This document shows positions 1 through 8,804 of a stretch of 64,000 nucleotides of DNA, one piece after another; position 1 is the stretch's first letter; every line of letters begins with the position of its first letter. The position numbers were made by a program, and so were the translations under genes. Source of the stretch: Leptospira biflexa serovar Patoc strain 'Patoc 1 (Paris)'. Lineage in GTDB: Bacteria > Spirochaetota > Leptospiria > Leptospirales > Leptospiraceae. Location of the stretch: assembly GCF_000017685.1 (NCBI RefSeq), contig NC_010602.1:372001-436000 (forward strand), written 5' to 3'. The notes under the pieces were generated by a model that worked only from the letters and a program-made list of their open reading frames with translations, was not told the origin of the DNA and searched no databases.

Positions 1-1082
1 ATGACAAGGGCAAAGTCTTTTGCGGAGAATACGGCACTTGTCCAAACTGGATTGTACAATGCAGCAAGTAAAATCCCTACGACCGATGCATTGATTCCAA
101 GCATTGCCTTACGAATGAGTTTGTTTGTTCTCATCTGCTCCCAAAACGGAAGAGCGCCTACAACCAAGAAAAAAGAAGGAAGGAATGCCGCCACCAAACA
201 TAGAATCGCTCCCACCCAACCATTTGGTGATGCGGAAGAAACAGCTCCTAAAAAACTACTGAAGGCAAATAAAGGACCTGGAATTGCATTGGAAATTCCG
301 TAACCCGCCATAAACAAATCGTTACTGACCCAACCAGTTGGAACAACTTCAGCTTGTAATAAAGGGAGAACAACATGTCCACCACCAAACACAAGTGCAC
401 CTGCTCTATAAAAACTATCAAAGTATTGGATTTCCATCAGATTCGATATCGTTCGCAACAAAGGTAAAACGATTAAGAAAACAAAAAAGAGAATTAAAAA
501 CAAAAAACCTACTGATTTTTTACCTTTGTGGATTGGATCATGAGGTAATTCTTCCGTTGATTTAAGAAAATAAACTCCAAAAATCCCTGAAACGACCAAC
601 ACTGAAATTTGTAACAATGTGGAACTGAAAAAAAGTAAAATAACGCTCGTTATAATGGCAATTGTAATCCGTTCTTTGTCAGGGCAGAGTTTTTTCCCCA
701 TTCCTAAAATCGCCTGGGCTACTACGGCGACGGAAACGACTTTTAAGCCATGTAACCAATTTTTGTGGCTTGTGACATCAATTGCAGAAAGTCCAAGTCC
801 AAATAAAATTAAAATGAGCGCCGATGGCAAGGTAAACCCGATCCAGGAAACGATAGCACCAAGGATCCCAGCTCTAGACAATCCAATTGCCATGCCTACT
901 TGGCTACTCGCGGGTCCTGGTAAAAATTGGCAAAGGGCAACTAAATCGGCGTAGGCGTGAGCACTGATCCATTTTTTTCTTGTTACATATTCATCATGAA
1001 AGTAACTTAAATGGGCGATTGGACCACCAAACGAAGTACAGCCGAGTTTAAGCGCTGTTATAAAAACTTGGAATAATTTCAT
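1..1082 (-). CDS. chrA: Chromate transporter ChrA, 3' end cut by window start
   Basis: Integral membrane chromate/anion efflux protein (CHR family). Reading the minus strand from the ATG at 1082-1080 gives an open frame of about 360 residues to the window edge. It begins MKLFQVFITALKLGCTSFGG and continues with the N-terminal CHR signature FGGPIAHLSYFHDEYV and FLPGPASSQ. A second, similar half follows around residues 230-270 (FGGGHVVLPLL and AIPGPLFAFSS), so this is the long, two-domain form. The C-terminus lies outside the window. The gene follows a PadR regulator by about 70 bp in the same direction, the usual arrangement for regulated chromate efflux. Family identity is confident; chromate as the physiological substrate is inferred from the family. 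Confidence 0.9.
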   Translation of the reverse strand, partial: MKLFQVFITALKLGCTSFGGPIAHLSYFHDEYVTRKKWISAHAYADLVALCQFLPGPASSQVGMAIGLSRAGILGAIVSWIGFTLPSALILILFGLGLSAIDVTSHKNWLHGLKVVSVAVVAQAILGMGKKLCPDKERITIAIITSVILLFFSSTLLQISVLVVSGIFGVYFLKSTEELPHDPIHKGKKSVGFLFLILFFVFLIVLPLLRTISNLMEIQYFDSFYRAGALVFGGGHVVLPLLQAEVVPTGWVSNDLFMAGYGISNAIPGPLFAFSSFLGAVSSASPNGWVGAILCLVAAFLPSFFLVVGALPFWEQMRTNKLIRKAMLGINASVVGILLAALYNPVWTSAVFSAKDFALV

Positions 1083-1153
1083 CTTTTTCTACTGGTTCCT
1101 TGTTTGAGATACATCAATCTAATTTGTACAATTCAACATTGTTAATCATTCGT

Positions 1154-1453
1154 TTAATTAAGAATTTCACCGATTAACTCCTTTAGTTTGATTTTGGCAG
1201 AAGTAAGTTCCTTTTTTCCTCTGGGTGTGATGCGGTAAAATTTTCGTTTTACTTTTCCTAATTGTTCAACTCGAGAACGAATCAGTCCTTTTTCTTCTAA
1301 GTGTTTTAAAAGTGGATAAAGTGATCCAGGGCTGATTTTATATCCATGTTCTCTTAGTTCCTCAATCATCCAAACACCGTAAATTTCTTCCTTTAGACAA
1401 TGGTGTAAGATATGAATTTTGATAAAACTAGAGAAAAATTCATTGATTCTCAT
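1154..1453 (-). CDS. PadR-family transcriptional regulator
   Basis: Small winged-helix regulator of 99 residues. The motif GYKISPGSLYPLLKHLEEKG is the PadR recognition helix and wing, followed by RKFYRITPRGKKEL. Its C-terminal dimerisation helix is short, as in PadR subfamily 2. It lies directly upstream of chrA on the same strand, so it probably senses a stress ligand and represses the pair. The effector cannot be read from sequence. No clear Shine-Dalgarno precedes the ATG, so the start is moderately certain. Confidence 0.88.
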   Translation of the reverse strand: MRINEFFSSFIKIHILHHCLKEEIYGVWMIEELREHGYKISPGSLYPLLKHLEEKGLIRSRVEQLGKVKRKFYRITPRGKKELTSAKIKLKELIGEILN

Positions 1454-1531
1454 TCGAAATCAAAATACGATATCGAAAATAGAGTGTCAATTGGAAATCT
1501 TGAGATAATCAATGGAAAAAAGAATTTTGGT

Positions 1532-2500
1532 TCATTTTCTAAGCAAATAGACTGTGTTATAAAAAGCCACAACGGGAACAACAATAGGACTAATCAATAA
1601 ATCAGCAATCAGGCTAAATGGGAGAAGTGGGATATACTGATAATTTGTATCTTGGGACTCTTCCTTGCTAAGGCTCAATTGAATATCGTATAAATTTTCA
1701 GTGTGATTCAGCTGATAAAATAATCGTTTCTTACGATCCCTGATTGAAATCATTCCAAGCCCTTTAATGGAAATAAATTTTAGTGGCTGTAGTTTATTTT
1801 TATAAGCTTTTATGATTTTGTTTTCTTTGAATTCTATGGTTTCTTTATCTTCTCTATCCCTTTTTTCAAGTCTTCTAAGTAAGCCCTTATCATCAATTGT
1901 GTTAAATACATATGTTTTTTCCTTTTTTTTGATTAAAACATATTTATAATCATTTGTGATAAAAGCATTGATAAAAGGAGAATCTATCTTTGGATCAGCT
2001 ACATAACCATAACTTTTCGGATGAAATATCCCCCATTCGATACTAGGATTGACTAAAAAAAATTTATCTTTTGGTAGTGATGAAAAATCTAAAATAATTT
2101 TGTCATTGTGAAGGATTGCCGAATTTGAAATCTCATGAAAGCTTAGTGTTCCTAGGCTTGCGTTTGTTTGATTGAAGGAGTTACAGCCATAATTTGGTAA
2201 ATTCAATTTGTAATGAATGTAGTATGATCCGTAACCGATTTGAATGCACTTTGTATGATCTTTGATTTGGACTTTGATTAAGTCATTTGTATCGATTTCA
2301 AATTTTTCAATTTCAGTAATAGCAACATTTTTGTCTTTCGGATAAGGAAAGGCATTGGTATAGGTTTTTATTGAATAAAAACAATTAAGATTTAAAAATA
2401 AGAGAGCAGATATTCTCACTATCCTTTGTAATTTTGAAAATCGAATTTGAAATGTCGGTAGGAATGCCTGATTAAAATTTTTCAATGAAATTGTATCCAT
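1532..2500 (-). CDS. Hypothetical lipoprotein, 322 aa
   Basis: Not recognised as a named family. The N-terminus carries a basic stretch and hydrophobic run ending LNLNCF, a plausible spirochaetal lipobox. This puts a lipidated cysteine near residue 41 and implies that translation may begin later than the first ATG. The body is rich in K, I and Y. The C-terminus has a hydrophobic stretch (LPFSLIADLLISPIVVPVV) similar to the tail of small YceK-like lipoproteins. It is convergent with nothing obvious and is separated from phyH by about 150 bp. Likely an envelope protein of unknown role. Confidence 0.6.
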   Translation of the reverse strand: MDTISLKNFNQAFLPTFQIRFSKLQRIVRISALLFLNLNCFYSIKTYTNAFPYPKDKNVAITEIEKFEIDTNDLIKVQIKDHTKCIQIGYGSYYIHYKLNLPNYGCNSFNQTNASLGTLSFHEISNSAILHNDKIILDFSSLPKDKFFLVNPSIEWGIFHPKSYGYVADPKIDSPFINAFITNDYKYVLIKKKEKTYVFNTIDDKGLLRRLEKRDREDKETIEFKENKIIKAYKNKLQPLKFISIKGLGMISIRDRKKRLFYQLNHTENLYDIQLSLSKEESQDTNYQYIPLLPFSLIADLLISPIVVPVVAFYNTVYLLRK

Positions 2501-2650
2501 CCTATTTTTTTAAAATGTTTGACTCGATTCAAACGTAAAACTAATGAGAAAGTCATTTGAGATTTCGAATCTTTATGCAATGGAAATTTCGTCTGTTCAA
2601 TCTTAAATTTATATACTCAGAATTTTTTTCTAGGAAAATTATAGTTCCCT

Positions 2651-3409
2651 CTATTTTGTTAGAAATAGTTTTTTTTGTTCATTTGTGAATGAACTCATTT
2701 CCCAATTTGGAAAATGATTCCATTTTTCTACCATATGTTTCGATTCAGGGAAATTGGTGTAAAGGACATCAAACGAAAATCGATTTTTCCCATACTCGGC
2801 TTTATGGAGTAAGTGGGCAGAAAAAACCAATAGATCACAAGTGTTATGCGGAATGAGGGTTTGGTTTGGTAGCGGTTCATGACTTCTATGATTTTCCATC
2901 TCTAACCTTACCTCTCGTTCTTCTCGGGTATCCCAACGATTGTGAGATCCAGATACAAACCAAAGGCCTGGATCTTCTTCCAATGGGATTCGAAAGTGCC
3001 AAACAAAGTCTTTTTGGATTCGCTGTATTTGTTCATCTTCTGGGATGCCTAAGTATTGGATGTCTCGGTGCCAATACGGTCGCATCCCTTTGTCAGTTGG
3101 ATTAAAAAAGATTTGTGTATTGAGAAAATAAAATTCATTTTCAAAGATTTCTTTACAGATCTTAAGGATTGGCTCGGAAGATAGGAATCCAAAAATAGTA
3201 TTCCGATCTTTTTCATTGGGTAAATACTTTGTAGATGTCAGGTAAGCACTGTTTATCACCTTTTGGTTTGTGTTTTCTTTTAACCAAACTTCATTCGCAT
3301 TTTTTAATATCGATTTGATGTTTAGAATGTGATCCAATTCAAAATAATTTTTGAAAAGATAATAACCATCTCTTTCCAAATTGTATTTTACCTCCGCAAG
3401 TGATGGCAT
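2651..3409 (-). CDS. Phytanoyl-CoA dioxygenase (PhyH) family protein
   Basis: Predicted Fe(II)/2-oxoglutarate-dependent oxygenase of 252 residues. The iron-binding HxD is seen as WHRD (H114, D116). The distal histidine is probably H202 in AHLLHKAEYG, and R210 in KNRFSFD would bind the 2-oxoglutarate carboxylate. The N-terminal LERDGYYLFKNYF is the typical opening helix and strand. The substrate is not predictable; family members hydroxylate small metabolites or lipids. It precedes a GNAT acetyltransferase by 9 bp in genome coordinates on the same strand, so the two are probably co-transcribed with the acetyltransferase first. Confidence 0.85.
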   Translation of the reverse strand: MPSLAEVKYNLERDGYYLFKNYFELDHILNIKSILKNANEVWLKENTNQKVINSAYLTSTKYLPNEKDRNTIFGFLSSEPILKICKEIFENEFYFLNTQIFFNPTDKGMRPYWHRDIQYLGIPEDEQIQRIQKDFVWHFRIPLEEDPGLWFVSGSHNRWDTREEREVRLEMENHRSHEPLPNQTLIPHNTCDLLVFSAHLLHKAEYGKNRFSFDVLYTNFPESKHMVEKWNHFPNWEMSSFTNEQKKLFLTK

Positions 3410-3418
3410 AGGTTACGT

Positions 3419-4048
3419 TTACTCAGAAATCGTTTTTTCCATATAATGATGGGACGGAATGGTTCCTTCCCAACCTTTTGGATGTCTTGTTTCTTTAATG
3501 ACAAAACCCAATTTTTCGTATAAAGCAATGGCGGATGGATTTTCACAAGAAACATCCAGGGCAATTGTTTTGTATTCTCTATTCGAATGGATCATGAACT
3601 CAATGAGTTGTTTGGCGATCCCTTGGTTTCTGTACGATTCCGATACCGTGATATGTCCTAAATACAAACGTTTCGATTTTGGTGGTTGGATGATGGTTTC
3701 CGTTTTTAAACCTCTTGCCATCACTTTAGGTGCCTTCCACTTGTATACGCTTAGAATTTGTAAGGCGGTGCCAGCAGTCAGGAATAAAAAACTCGGTTGT
3801 GTGTATTGAAGAATGGAACCGACCACCTTTCCATCTTTTTCTGCTACATAATGATTCGTATAAGAGACTGTGTTCCCTCGTTTCTCGTAAGCAGTGTTCA
3901 GAAAATCGAAGGCAGTTTTATTTCCCTCTTGGAAGACAAAATTCCAGGCAAGCGGACCTGACAAATGGATGAGTGGTACAATTTCATTTTTATCTTCGAT
4001 TTTTGCCTTTCGGATGATCAGTGGTGTTCCGTTTTGATGTGATGCCAT
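3419..4048 (-). CDS. GNAT-family N-acetyltransferase
   Basis: Acetyl-CoA-dependent N-acetyltransferase of 209 residues. Motif A is visible as ITVSESYRNQGIAKQLIEF (RNQGIA pyrophosphate loop), followed by motif B, ENPSAIALYEKLGF. The N-terminal RKAKIEDKNEIVPLI is the usual first strand and helix. It lies immediately upstream of the PhyH gene and may be its operon partner. The acceptor substrate is unknown. A dispersed palindromic repeat lies just upstream of the start. Confidence 0.85.
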   Translation of the reverse strand: MASHQNGTPLIIRKAKIEDKNEIVPLIHLSGPLAWNFVFQEGNKTAFDFLNTAYEKRGNTVSYTNHYVAEKDGKVVGSILQYTQPSFLFLTAGTALQILSVYKWKAPKVMARGLKTETIIQPPKSKRLYLGHITVSESYRNQGIAKQLIEFMIHSNREYKTIALDVSCENPSAIALYEKLGFVIKETRHPKGWEGTIPSHHYMEKTISE

Positions 4049-4116
4049 ATCTGTCGTTGTATTTCTCCATCATAAAGAAATACAACAAAATTTGATACGA
4101 AGTGTAGGAAGCCTTT

Positions 4117-4187
4117 GCGCCCCGGATTGTAGCGGAAATCCTTTGCCTTGGCAAAGATTGGAGCGGAAAGCCGGAAATGTGCGCCCA
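4117..4187 (+). repeat. Dispersed palindromic repeat R1, copy a
   Basis: Short intergenic repeat bounded by GCGCCCCGG on the left and GTGCGCCC on the right. An inner near-palindrome (GGAAATCCTTTGCC / GGCAAAGATTGG) can form a hairpin. The same unit recurs at 37201-37270 and 44571-44604, and in inverted, longer form at 45292-45406 and 55072-55185. It lies between a start codon and a stop codon on the minus strand. A role as a REP-like element or terminator is inference. Confidence 0.8.
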
Positions 4188-4207
4188 AAGAATTTCCTTA
4201 ATTCATC

Positions 4208-5836
4208 TTAAAACGTAAATGAAGCAAAGACATTCACAAGTTCGCGTGTTGTCATTTGTGGTCCATTTAAATTTTGGTGAAAAGGTCTTCCGTATTCAAA
4301 TCCAAACCGAATACCGGATAACATTCCTTTGGTGACTAGAAAATTCATACCGACGAACCAATCACTTCTCATTCCACCTTGCCTGTAGGGATCATTTTGT
4401 GGGTCCATTTTAGGGTCTAATGTGGCATCTAACCCTTGTAAATTGAGCCATCTTTGTTTGGCGACTCGAAGGGAAACGGACATCTCATCAAAAACAAGAT
4501 AGGAAATCCAACTGGAAATTTCATATCGATTTCCAAACTTATAGTTGTTATCATTTTTTCCCATTCGCAAATTCGCTTGTGATAAAATTCCCCAAGAGAA
4601 ACGATCATACTGTCCATTATAAGAAAGTTGAGGTAACAAGTTATACGTTCCCGTTCCTGGTTGCATATTATAGGGCACTTTTTGTTTTCCCATCATCGGC
4701 ATATTATCTCTTTCATCGATCGAACCTGTTGGTAACGAAATTCCCATACCTGTAAAAAAGTTTTGGTGTTCTGTTTTGATTAGGCGATACGCCGCGCTGA
4801 AGCTCACATCACCAATCCCCGATGAACTCATTGGCGCCCGATCAAAATTACTCGAGAGCATTGTCATTCTATTTTTAATAACAGGAACCATAAACATGAT
4901 CATCCATTTGTCAGAGAGAGAAGTCATGACACTTGCCATATTCATCTCCATCACCATATCTGTTGGGACTGACATATAATTGAAATTGTTCTGAGATAGA
5001 ATAGGAATCGTAGTACCGATGGGAGAGCTTGTAATTAGGCTTCCTGTGGGCATCGCAACTGTTGGATCTGTATAAGGAAAATATAATGTTCCTAAATCAG
5101 ATTGTCCTTTGGTTCCTGATTGTAATCCCCACATTTTCATACCCATATAACGATAATCAATCATCCATTTTCCTTTCTCGTGGATATGAGGGTTCATGAT
5201 TCCAGCAGGTCCAATCATATCCGCACGATTGTGGTTATGATCTCCTTCATTTCCATGGTGATCGTGGGTCGAGTGATCTTCTTCCATAGAATCGTTTGTA
5301 AGAGAAGTATCGTTACCATTGGATCCTTCTCCACTTCTAGTATGAAATTCTTTCGAATTTTCTTCTTTTTTGTTACTTTGATTTTGATTAGGATTTAGTT
5401 GTGAATGATTTGCGTTAGGTGAAGTTGTTTCTACTGGAATTTTAATATCCAATTCGTTTCCATCAGCAAAAATCAATCGAAGTGGAATCATTTCTTTTAA
5501 TTTTAAAGGTGATTTGATTCCGAAGATCATAATATGATACCCATTCGGAGATAATGTAACATTTGTTTTTTTTGGAACAGGGATCGCGCTGACCAAAACC
5601 ATTTTCTTTCCAGATTCAGTGCTCATCATATCATATAATTCGACACGATCTGCAATGTTAGATTTGGCTTGAATGAGTTTTACATCTTGGTTTGATTGAT
5701 TCGAAATATTTAAGTAAATCACAGAATTGGAGCCTGTATTGTATTTCAAATAGGCATTCTTAATGTTGATCTCATTTGCGAAAAGAGGTGAAATCAAAAA
5801 GATTAGGATAGCGACGAAGGAAGTGATTAGTTTCAT
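4208..5836 (-). CDS. PCuAC copper-chaperone domain fused to outer-membrane transporter-like domain
   Basis: Exported protein of about 542 residues from the ATG at 5836 (MKLITSFVAILIFLISPLFA, a clear signal peptide; a longer frame upstream to 5974 has no signal peptide). Residues 20-150 resemble the periplasmic PCuAC copper-binding domain, with the C-terminal HxM seen as YHIMIFG. The usual first His-Met pair is altered to VELYDMM. A Ser/Asn/His-rich linker (EEDHSTHDHHGNEGDHNHN) follows. The remaining 330 residues are Met-rich and beta-strand-like, resembling outer-membrane 'transporter' proteins of copper loci. It is the last gene of a three-gene group next to nos genes, so a role in copper supply to NosZ or in copper export is likely. 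Confidence 0.72.
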   Translation of the reverse strand: MKLITSFVAILIFLISPLFANEINIKNAYLKYNTGSNSVIYLNISNQSNQDVKLIQAKSNIADRVELYDMMSTESGKKMVLVSAIPVPKKTNVTLSPNGYHIMIFGIKSPLKLKEMIPLRLIFADGNELDIKIPVETTSPNANHSQLNPNQNQSNKKEENSKEFHTRSGEGSNGNDTSLTNDSMEEDHSTHDHHGNEGDHNHNRADMIGPAGIMNPHIHEKGKWMIDYRYMGMKMWGLQSGTKGQSDLGTLYFPYTDPTVAMPTGSLITSSPIGTTIPILSQNNFNYMSVPTDMVMEMNMASVMTSLSDKWMIMFMVPVIKNRMTMLSSNFDRAPMSSSGIGDVSFSAAYRLIKTEHQNFFTGMGISLPTGSIDERDNMPMMGKQKVPYNMQPGTGTYNLLPQLSYNGQYDRFSWGILSQANLRMGKNDNNYKFGNRYEISSWISYLVFDEMSVSLRVAKQRWLNLQGLDATLDPKMDPQNDPYRQGGMRSDWFVGMNFLVTKGMLSGIRFGFEYGRPFHQNLNGPQMTTRELVNVFASFTF

Positions 5837-5915
5837 AAAAGTTTGTTTTCCTTTTCCAAAAAGGCCAGTCGAATGAAATTTTATCACTCGACTGACAAGT
5901 GTTTGGAGAGCGTTT

Positions 5916-6701
5916 TTACATTTCTGTATTGGAAACGATAGATCCGATTGTAAATGAAGTGATTGTGACTCCATTTAATACAAATCCAAGTCGATTTCCT
6001 CCAGCATATGTTGGAACATTCATCATTTGCATGATGGGGTAATAAGACATTGACCCTCTTTCTGTCTCAGTGAGTTCAGAACAAGGTTTGTTGAATCCAT
6101 TTAGGAATCTCGAACCACCTGGTGTGGATTGAAAGTCCAAACAATAGGTGTAAGTCGTTCCTACAGCAGGTATCGGAGCAGAAACCGAACCACCTTTTCC
6201 AGTATTGGCATACACACCTGATGCATTTTTGTATTGTGTTTGAGCTCCTGCTAGTAATCGATACGTAGGTCCAGAGGTTGGGGTTCCTGTTCCGTAAGCG
6301 ATGACATCAAGACTACTTGAGGCAGAGTTTAAAGTGAATGTTACTTCAATGTTTGTTCCACCTTTACTTGTGGCAAGCATGACATCTGTATTTGTCGATA
6401 AAGTTGAGTTAGACGATGAACCAGTTGCCCCTTTTGCGATTTCCGATTGAGTTAAACCTAGATTGGAAAATCCAGCTTCTTCACAAGCAGATACACTGTA
6501 TTTGACTCGTGCTTTACTTTCTACTTGAGTGAGGTTACTTGGAATCGCTTGTGTTTGTGTGATTCCACAATTAGGATTCATCGTAGATGCAACGAGCAAA
6601 GACAAAAGATTTGATGTAGAAGTATTTGTTTTATCCGTTGCAAGGCTACAATTGAAAACAAAAATTCCTATGAATAAGATACGAATGATGATTGAGGACA
6701 T
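5916..6701 (-). CDS. Hypothetical lipoprotein of the copper/nos region
   Basis: Lipoprotein of 261 residues when started at the ATG at 6701, which has an AAGGT ribosome site. The signal peptide ends FVFNCSLATDK, with the lipidated Cys near residue 19. The mature part is rich in Ser, Thr, Gly and Asn. It has Cys pairs (NPNCG, SACEEAG, YTYCLDF, NKPCSEL) that could form disulfides. No named domain is recognised. It sits between the Cys/His-rich protein and the PCuAC fusion gene, all on the minus strand behind one FNR-like site, so a copper-handling or envelope role under oxygen limitation is a reasonable guess. Confidence 0.6.
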   Translation of the reverse strand: MSSIIIRILFIGIFVFNCSLATDKTNTSTSNLLSLLVASTMNPNCGITQTQAIPSNLTQVESKARVKYSVSACEEAGFSNLGLTQSEIAKGATGSSSNSTLSTNTDVMLATSKGGTNIEVTFTLNSASSSLDVIAYGTGTPTSGPTYRLLAGAQTQYKNASGVYANTGKGGSVSAPIPAVGTTYTYCLDFQSTPGGSRFLNGFNKPCSELTETERGSMSYYPIMQMMNVPTYAGGNRLGFVLNGVTITSFTIGSIVSNTEM

Positions 6702-6808
6702 AAAATTACCTTTTAATTGGTGTGCAAGGGTCACATCGTTTCAGTGATCCAAGATTTTGAACTTGAAATTCTATTAAATTAGAATGGCGAAATACAAAGC
6801 ACTGGTAA

Positions 6809-7234
6809 TTAGGAAAGTTTGGGTGGTTTCTCGAGTCGGTGTTGGAAACCCAATGGTAAAAACAAATTGATAGTATGAATAAAAAGTCTCGTTTCCAGTT
6901 CCTTTGGATCAATTGGGTAGGATACAATCGCAAAACTAGGGTTCATCGATTGTGATTGGATGATCTTTGTTGCCATTTTTTTCTTAGAACATGTACAGGA
7001 GTGGGGACCAGGTCCCTTTTTTAAATGGCATGTGCTTCTTTTTTGACTCGGTATTCCCTCCGAATCGTGATGTACCTCTGCACTGGATTGATGATTGCAA
7101 TGGCACACCATCGAAAGTTGGTACAAAGATTGTGCGAAGAGTCCCGATTCCAATAATAGGATTTTTCCTAAAAATGGAAATAGGATCAAGATCGCTATGA
7201 TTTGTATCCAACGTTTCATCATGGTTGGATCCAT
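6809..7234 (-). CDS. Cys/His-rich exported protein, putative metal binder
   Basis: Protein of up to 141 residues; translation may start at MMKRW (7222 or 7219) instead. One N-terminal hydrophobic segment (IIAILILFPFLGKILLL) is followed by an unusual cluster of possible metal ligands: CHCNH, VHHD, TCHLKKGPGPHSCTCSKKK. The ligand set suggests copper or other soft-metal binding, though no named family was recognised. It is the first gene of the copper-protein group, about 30 bp downstream of an FNR-like palindrome at 7261-7274, and directly follows nosY. A role in copper delivery during N2O respiration is inferred from context only. Confidence 0.62.
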   Translation of the reverse strand: MDPTMMKRWIQIIAILILFPFLGKILLLESGLFAQSLYQLSMVCHCNHQSSAEVHHDSEGIPSQKRSTCHLKKGPGPHSCTCSKKKMATKIIQSQSMNPSFAIVSYPIDPKELETRLFIHTINLFLPLGFQHRLEKPPKLS

Positions 7235-7260
7235 TGTGTATCATTTCTTTGAATCCTTCC

Positions 7261-7274
7261 ATGATCTAAATCAA
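7261..7274. promoter_or_regulatory. FNR-type palindrome, one mismatch
   Basis: ATGATCTAAATCAA matches the FNR/CRP-family box TTGAT-N4-ATCAA at 9 of 10 positions. It lies 27 bp upstream of the first possible ATG of the Cys/His-rich gene and 41 bp downstream of the nosY stop. It would tie the copper-protein genes to the same oxygen-sensing regulator as the nos operon. Confidence 0.6.
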
Positions 7275-7314
7275 GTGAGACAAAAGATTTTGATACGAAT
7301 CTATTAAACTTGAA

Positions 7315-8100
7315 TTAAAAGTTACGTTTTTGGAATCGTTTAAAGGAAATATAAAGTGGGATACTCACCCACAAAGATAAAAATAAGAAAGCAATTGATA
7401 ATACACCCACCATACCAAGGTTTTTGAGTAAAATGGCTCCTGAAAAACCAAGTAATGCCGCGGAACTTGTTTGTAATAAAATGAAGATTCGCACTAAATC
7501 AATTGGGTTTAATAATATAATAATGAGAGAAGGAATTTCAATCGGATAATCACCCAAATACAAACTTAACATAAATACAATCGCATCGAAAAAAATAAAA
7601 AAGTATAACCAAACTAACAATGATATTGTGAGTACGATTTCACCTCTACGAATGAGTGAAGAAAGTAAAAATGCCAACGCGACAAAAATCATCGTTAAAA
7701 AGATTCCAAAAATCAATAACTCAAAAAATAAAAAAAGAAAATTAGGATCGTTTAAGAATAAAAAGAAACCAGGAATCCCGAGACCAAAAACCAATCCAAT
7801 GGATAAGGAGATCGTAATACCAAAAAATTTTCCAAAAAATAATGACTTCCGACTAACCGATTTGGATAATAAAACTTCCGCAAAGGGCATTGATTCTAAA
7901 AAAGACATCCCTGAAAAAGTGATCGAGTATAAGGGGATGACGATGAGTGTCAGATTCATTGTACTGACAAGTAATCGAATTCCGTTTTGGTCCCCAAAAA
8001 AACTCAATACCATCATCACAAATACCAAAAGACCTGAATAAATAAAAATCCACCGGCTTCGGATGTTCTCTTTGATTTCAAAAAGTAATATTTCTTTCAT
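7315..8100 (-). CDS. nosY: NosY, ABC transporter permease of the nos system
   Basis: Membrane permease of 261 residues with about six hydrophobic segments and the ABC-2 type start MKEILLFEIKENIRSRWIF. It follows nosF with overlapping stop and start codons (ATG at 8100, nosF stop at 8097). NosDFY is the periplasmic/ABC machine needed to assemble the CuZ centre of nitrous oxide reductase. Identity rests on fold, length and exact operon position. It is the last gene of the nos operon; the next gene has its own FNR-like site. Confidence 0.88.
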   Translation of the reverse strand: MKEILLFEIKENIRSRWIFIYSGLLVFVMMVLSFFGDQNGIRLLVSTMNLTLIVIPLYSITFSGMSFLESMPFAEVLLSKSVSRKSLFFGKFFGITISLSIGLVFGLGIPGFFLFLNDPNFLFLFFELLIFGIFLTMIFVALAFLLSSLIRRGEIVLTISLLVWLYFFIFFDAIVFMLSLYLGDYPIEIPSLIIILLNPIDLVRIFILLQTSSAALLGFSGAILLKNLGMVGVLSIAFLFLSLWVSIPLYISFKRFQKRNF

Positions 8101-8804
8101 ACTTTATTTTTGTATTCCTCATTCCAAAAATTCATCAAAGCTTCATCGAGATTTGCTTTGTTGTTTTTTTCTAGAAAATGTTTTGGTGTATCATCAATCA
8201 AGATGGAACCTTCTGATAATAATAAAAACCGATCCGCTAATTCTTGTAATTCTGACAGAATATGAGTTGAAAATAATACAAGTGAACCTTGGTTTTTTTG
8301 TTCGATTAATAGATTTTTTAAAAGATGAGAAATATAAGGATCTAAACTTGCCGTTGGTTCATCAATCACATATAAATCCTTTTTGGCAGAAAAACATTGT
8401 AAAATACTGATTTTTTGTTTGGTTCCTCCCGACAGAGTGCCAATCTTTTTATCCATATGGTGTTTTAAATCTAACAATGAAAAAAGTTTTTCGAAACGAT
8501 TTTTGTCCACTTCTTCTAACTTTTTAAAAAAGGAAATGAGTTCTTTTACTTTGATATTGATAGGGAAACGAGGGGTTTGTGGCATATAACCAATCGTATA
8601 TTGATTTTCCTTTCGACCAAAAAAATGAATCTTACCTTCCGAAGGTCTCACCAAACCTAAAATACCTTTGATGAGAGTACTTTTTCCTGATCCATTGGGA
8701 CCAATGATGGCTACAATAGTTCCCGATTGAATCGTAAAACTTACATTTTTTACGGCGAGTATATTTGATCCATAATTGATTGTAAGATCTTTAACTTCTA
8801 TCAT
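8097..8804 (-). CDS. nosF: NosF, ABC transporter ATPase of the nos system
   Basis: ATP-binding cassette protein of 235 residues. Walker A is IIGPNGSGKSTLIKG, the Q-loop lies near YMPQTPRF, the signature is LSGGTKQK, and Walker B is LYVIDEPTASLDP with the switch His in FSTHIL. It overlaps nosD by 4 bp (ATGA) and nosY by 4 bp, implying translational coupling. It energises NosDFY during maturation of the NosZ CuZ cluster. Confidence 0.92.
   Translation of the reverse strand: MIEVKDLTINYGSNILAVKNVSFTIQSGTIVAIIGPNGSGKSTLIKGILGLVRPSEGKIHFFGRKENQYTIGYMPQTPRFPINIKVKELISFFKKLEEVDKNRFEKLFSLLDLKHHMDKKIGTLSGGTKQKISILQCFSAKKDLYVIDEPTASLDPYISHLLKNLLIEQKNQGSLVLFSTHILSELQELADRFLLLSEGSILIDDTPKHFLEKNNKANLDEALMNFWNEEYKNKV

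Noticed and set aside
1..954. Plus-strand open frames of 75-111 aa at the window start
   Set aside because: They are antisense shadows of chrA, whose minus-strand frame is continuous and shows clear CHR-family motifs.
5837..5974. N-terminal extension of the PCuAC fusion protein
   Set aside because: The added 46 residues lack a signal peptide and overlap the previous gene; the ATG at 5836 begins a typical signal peptide.
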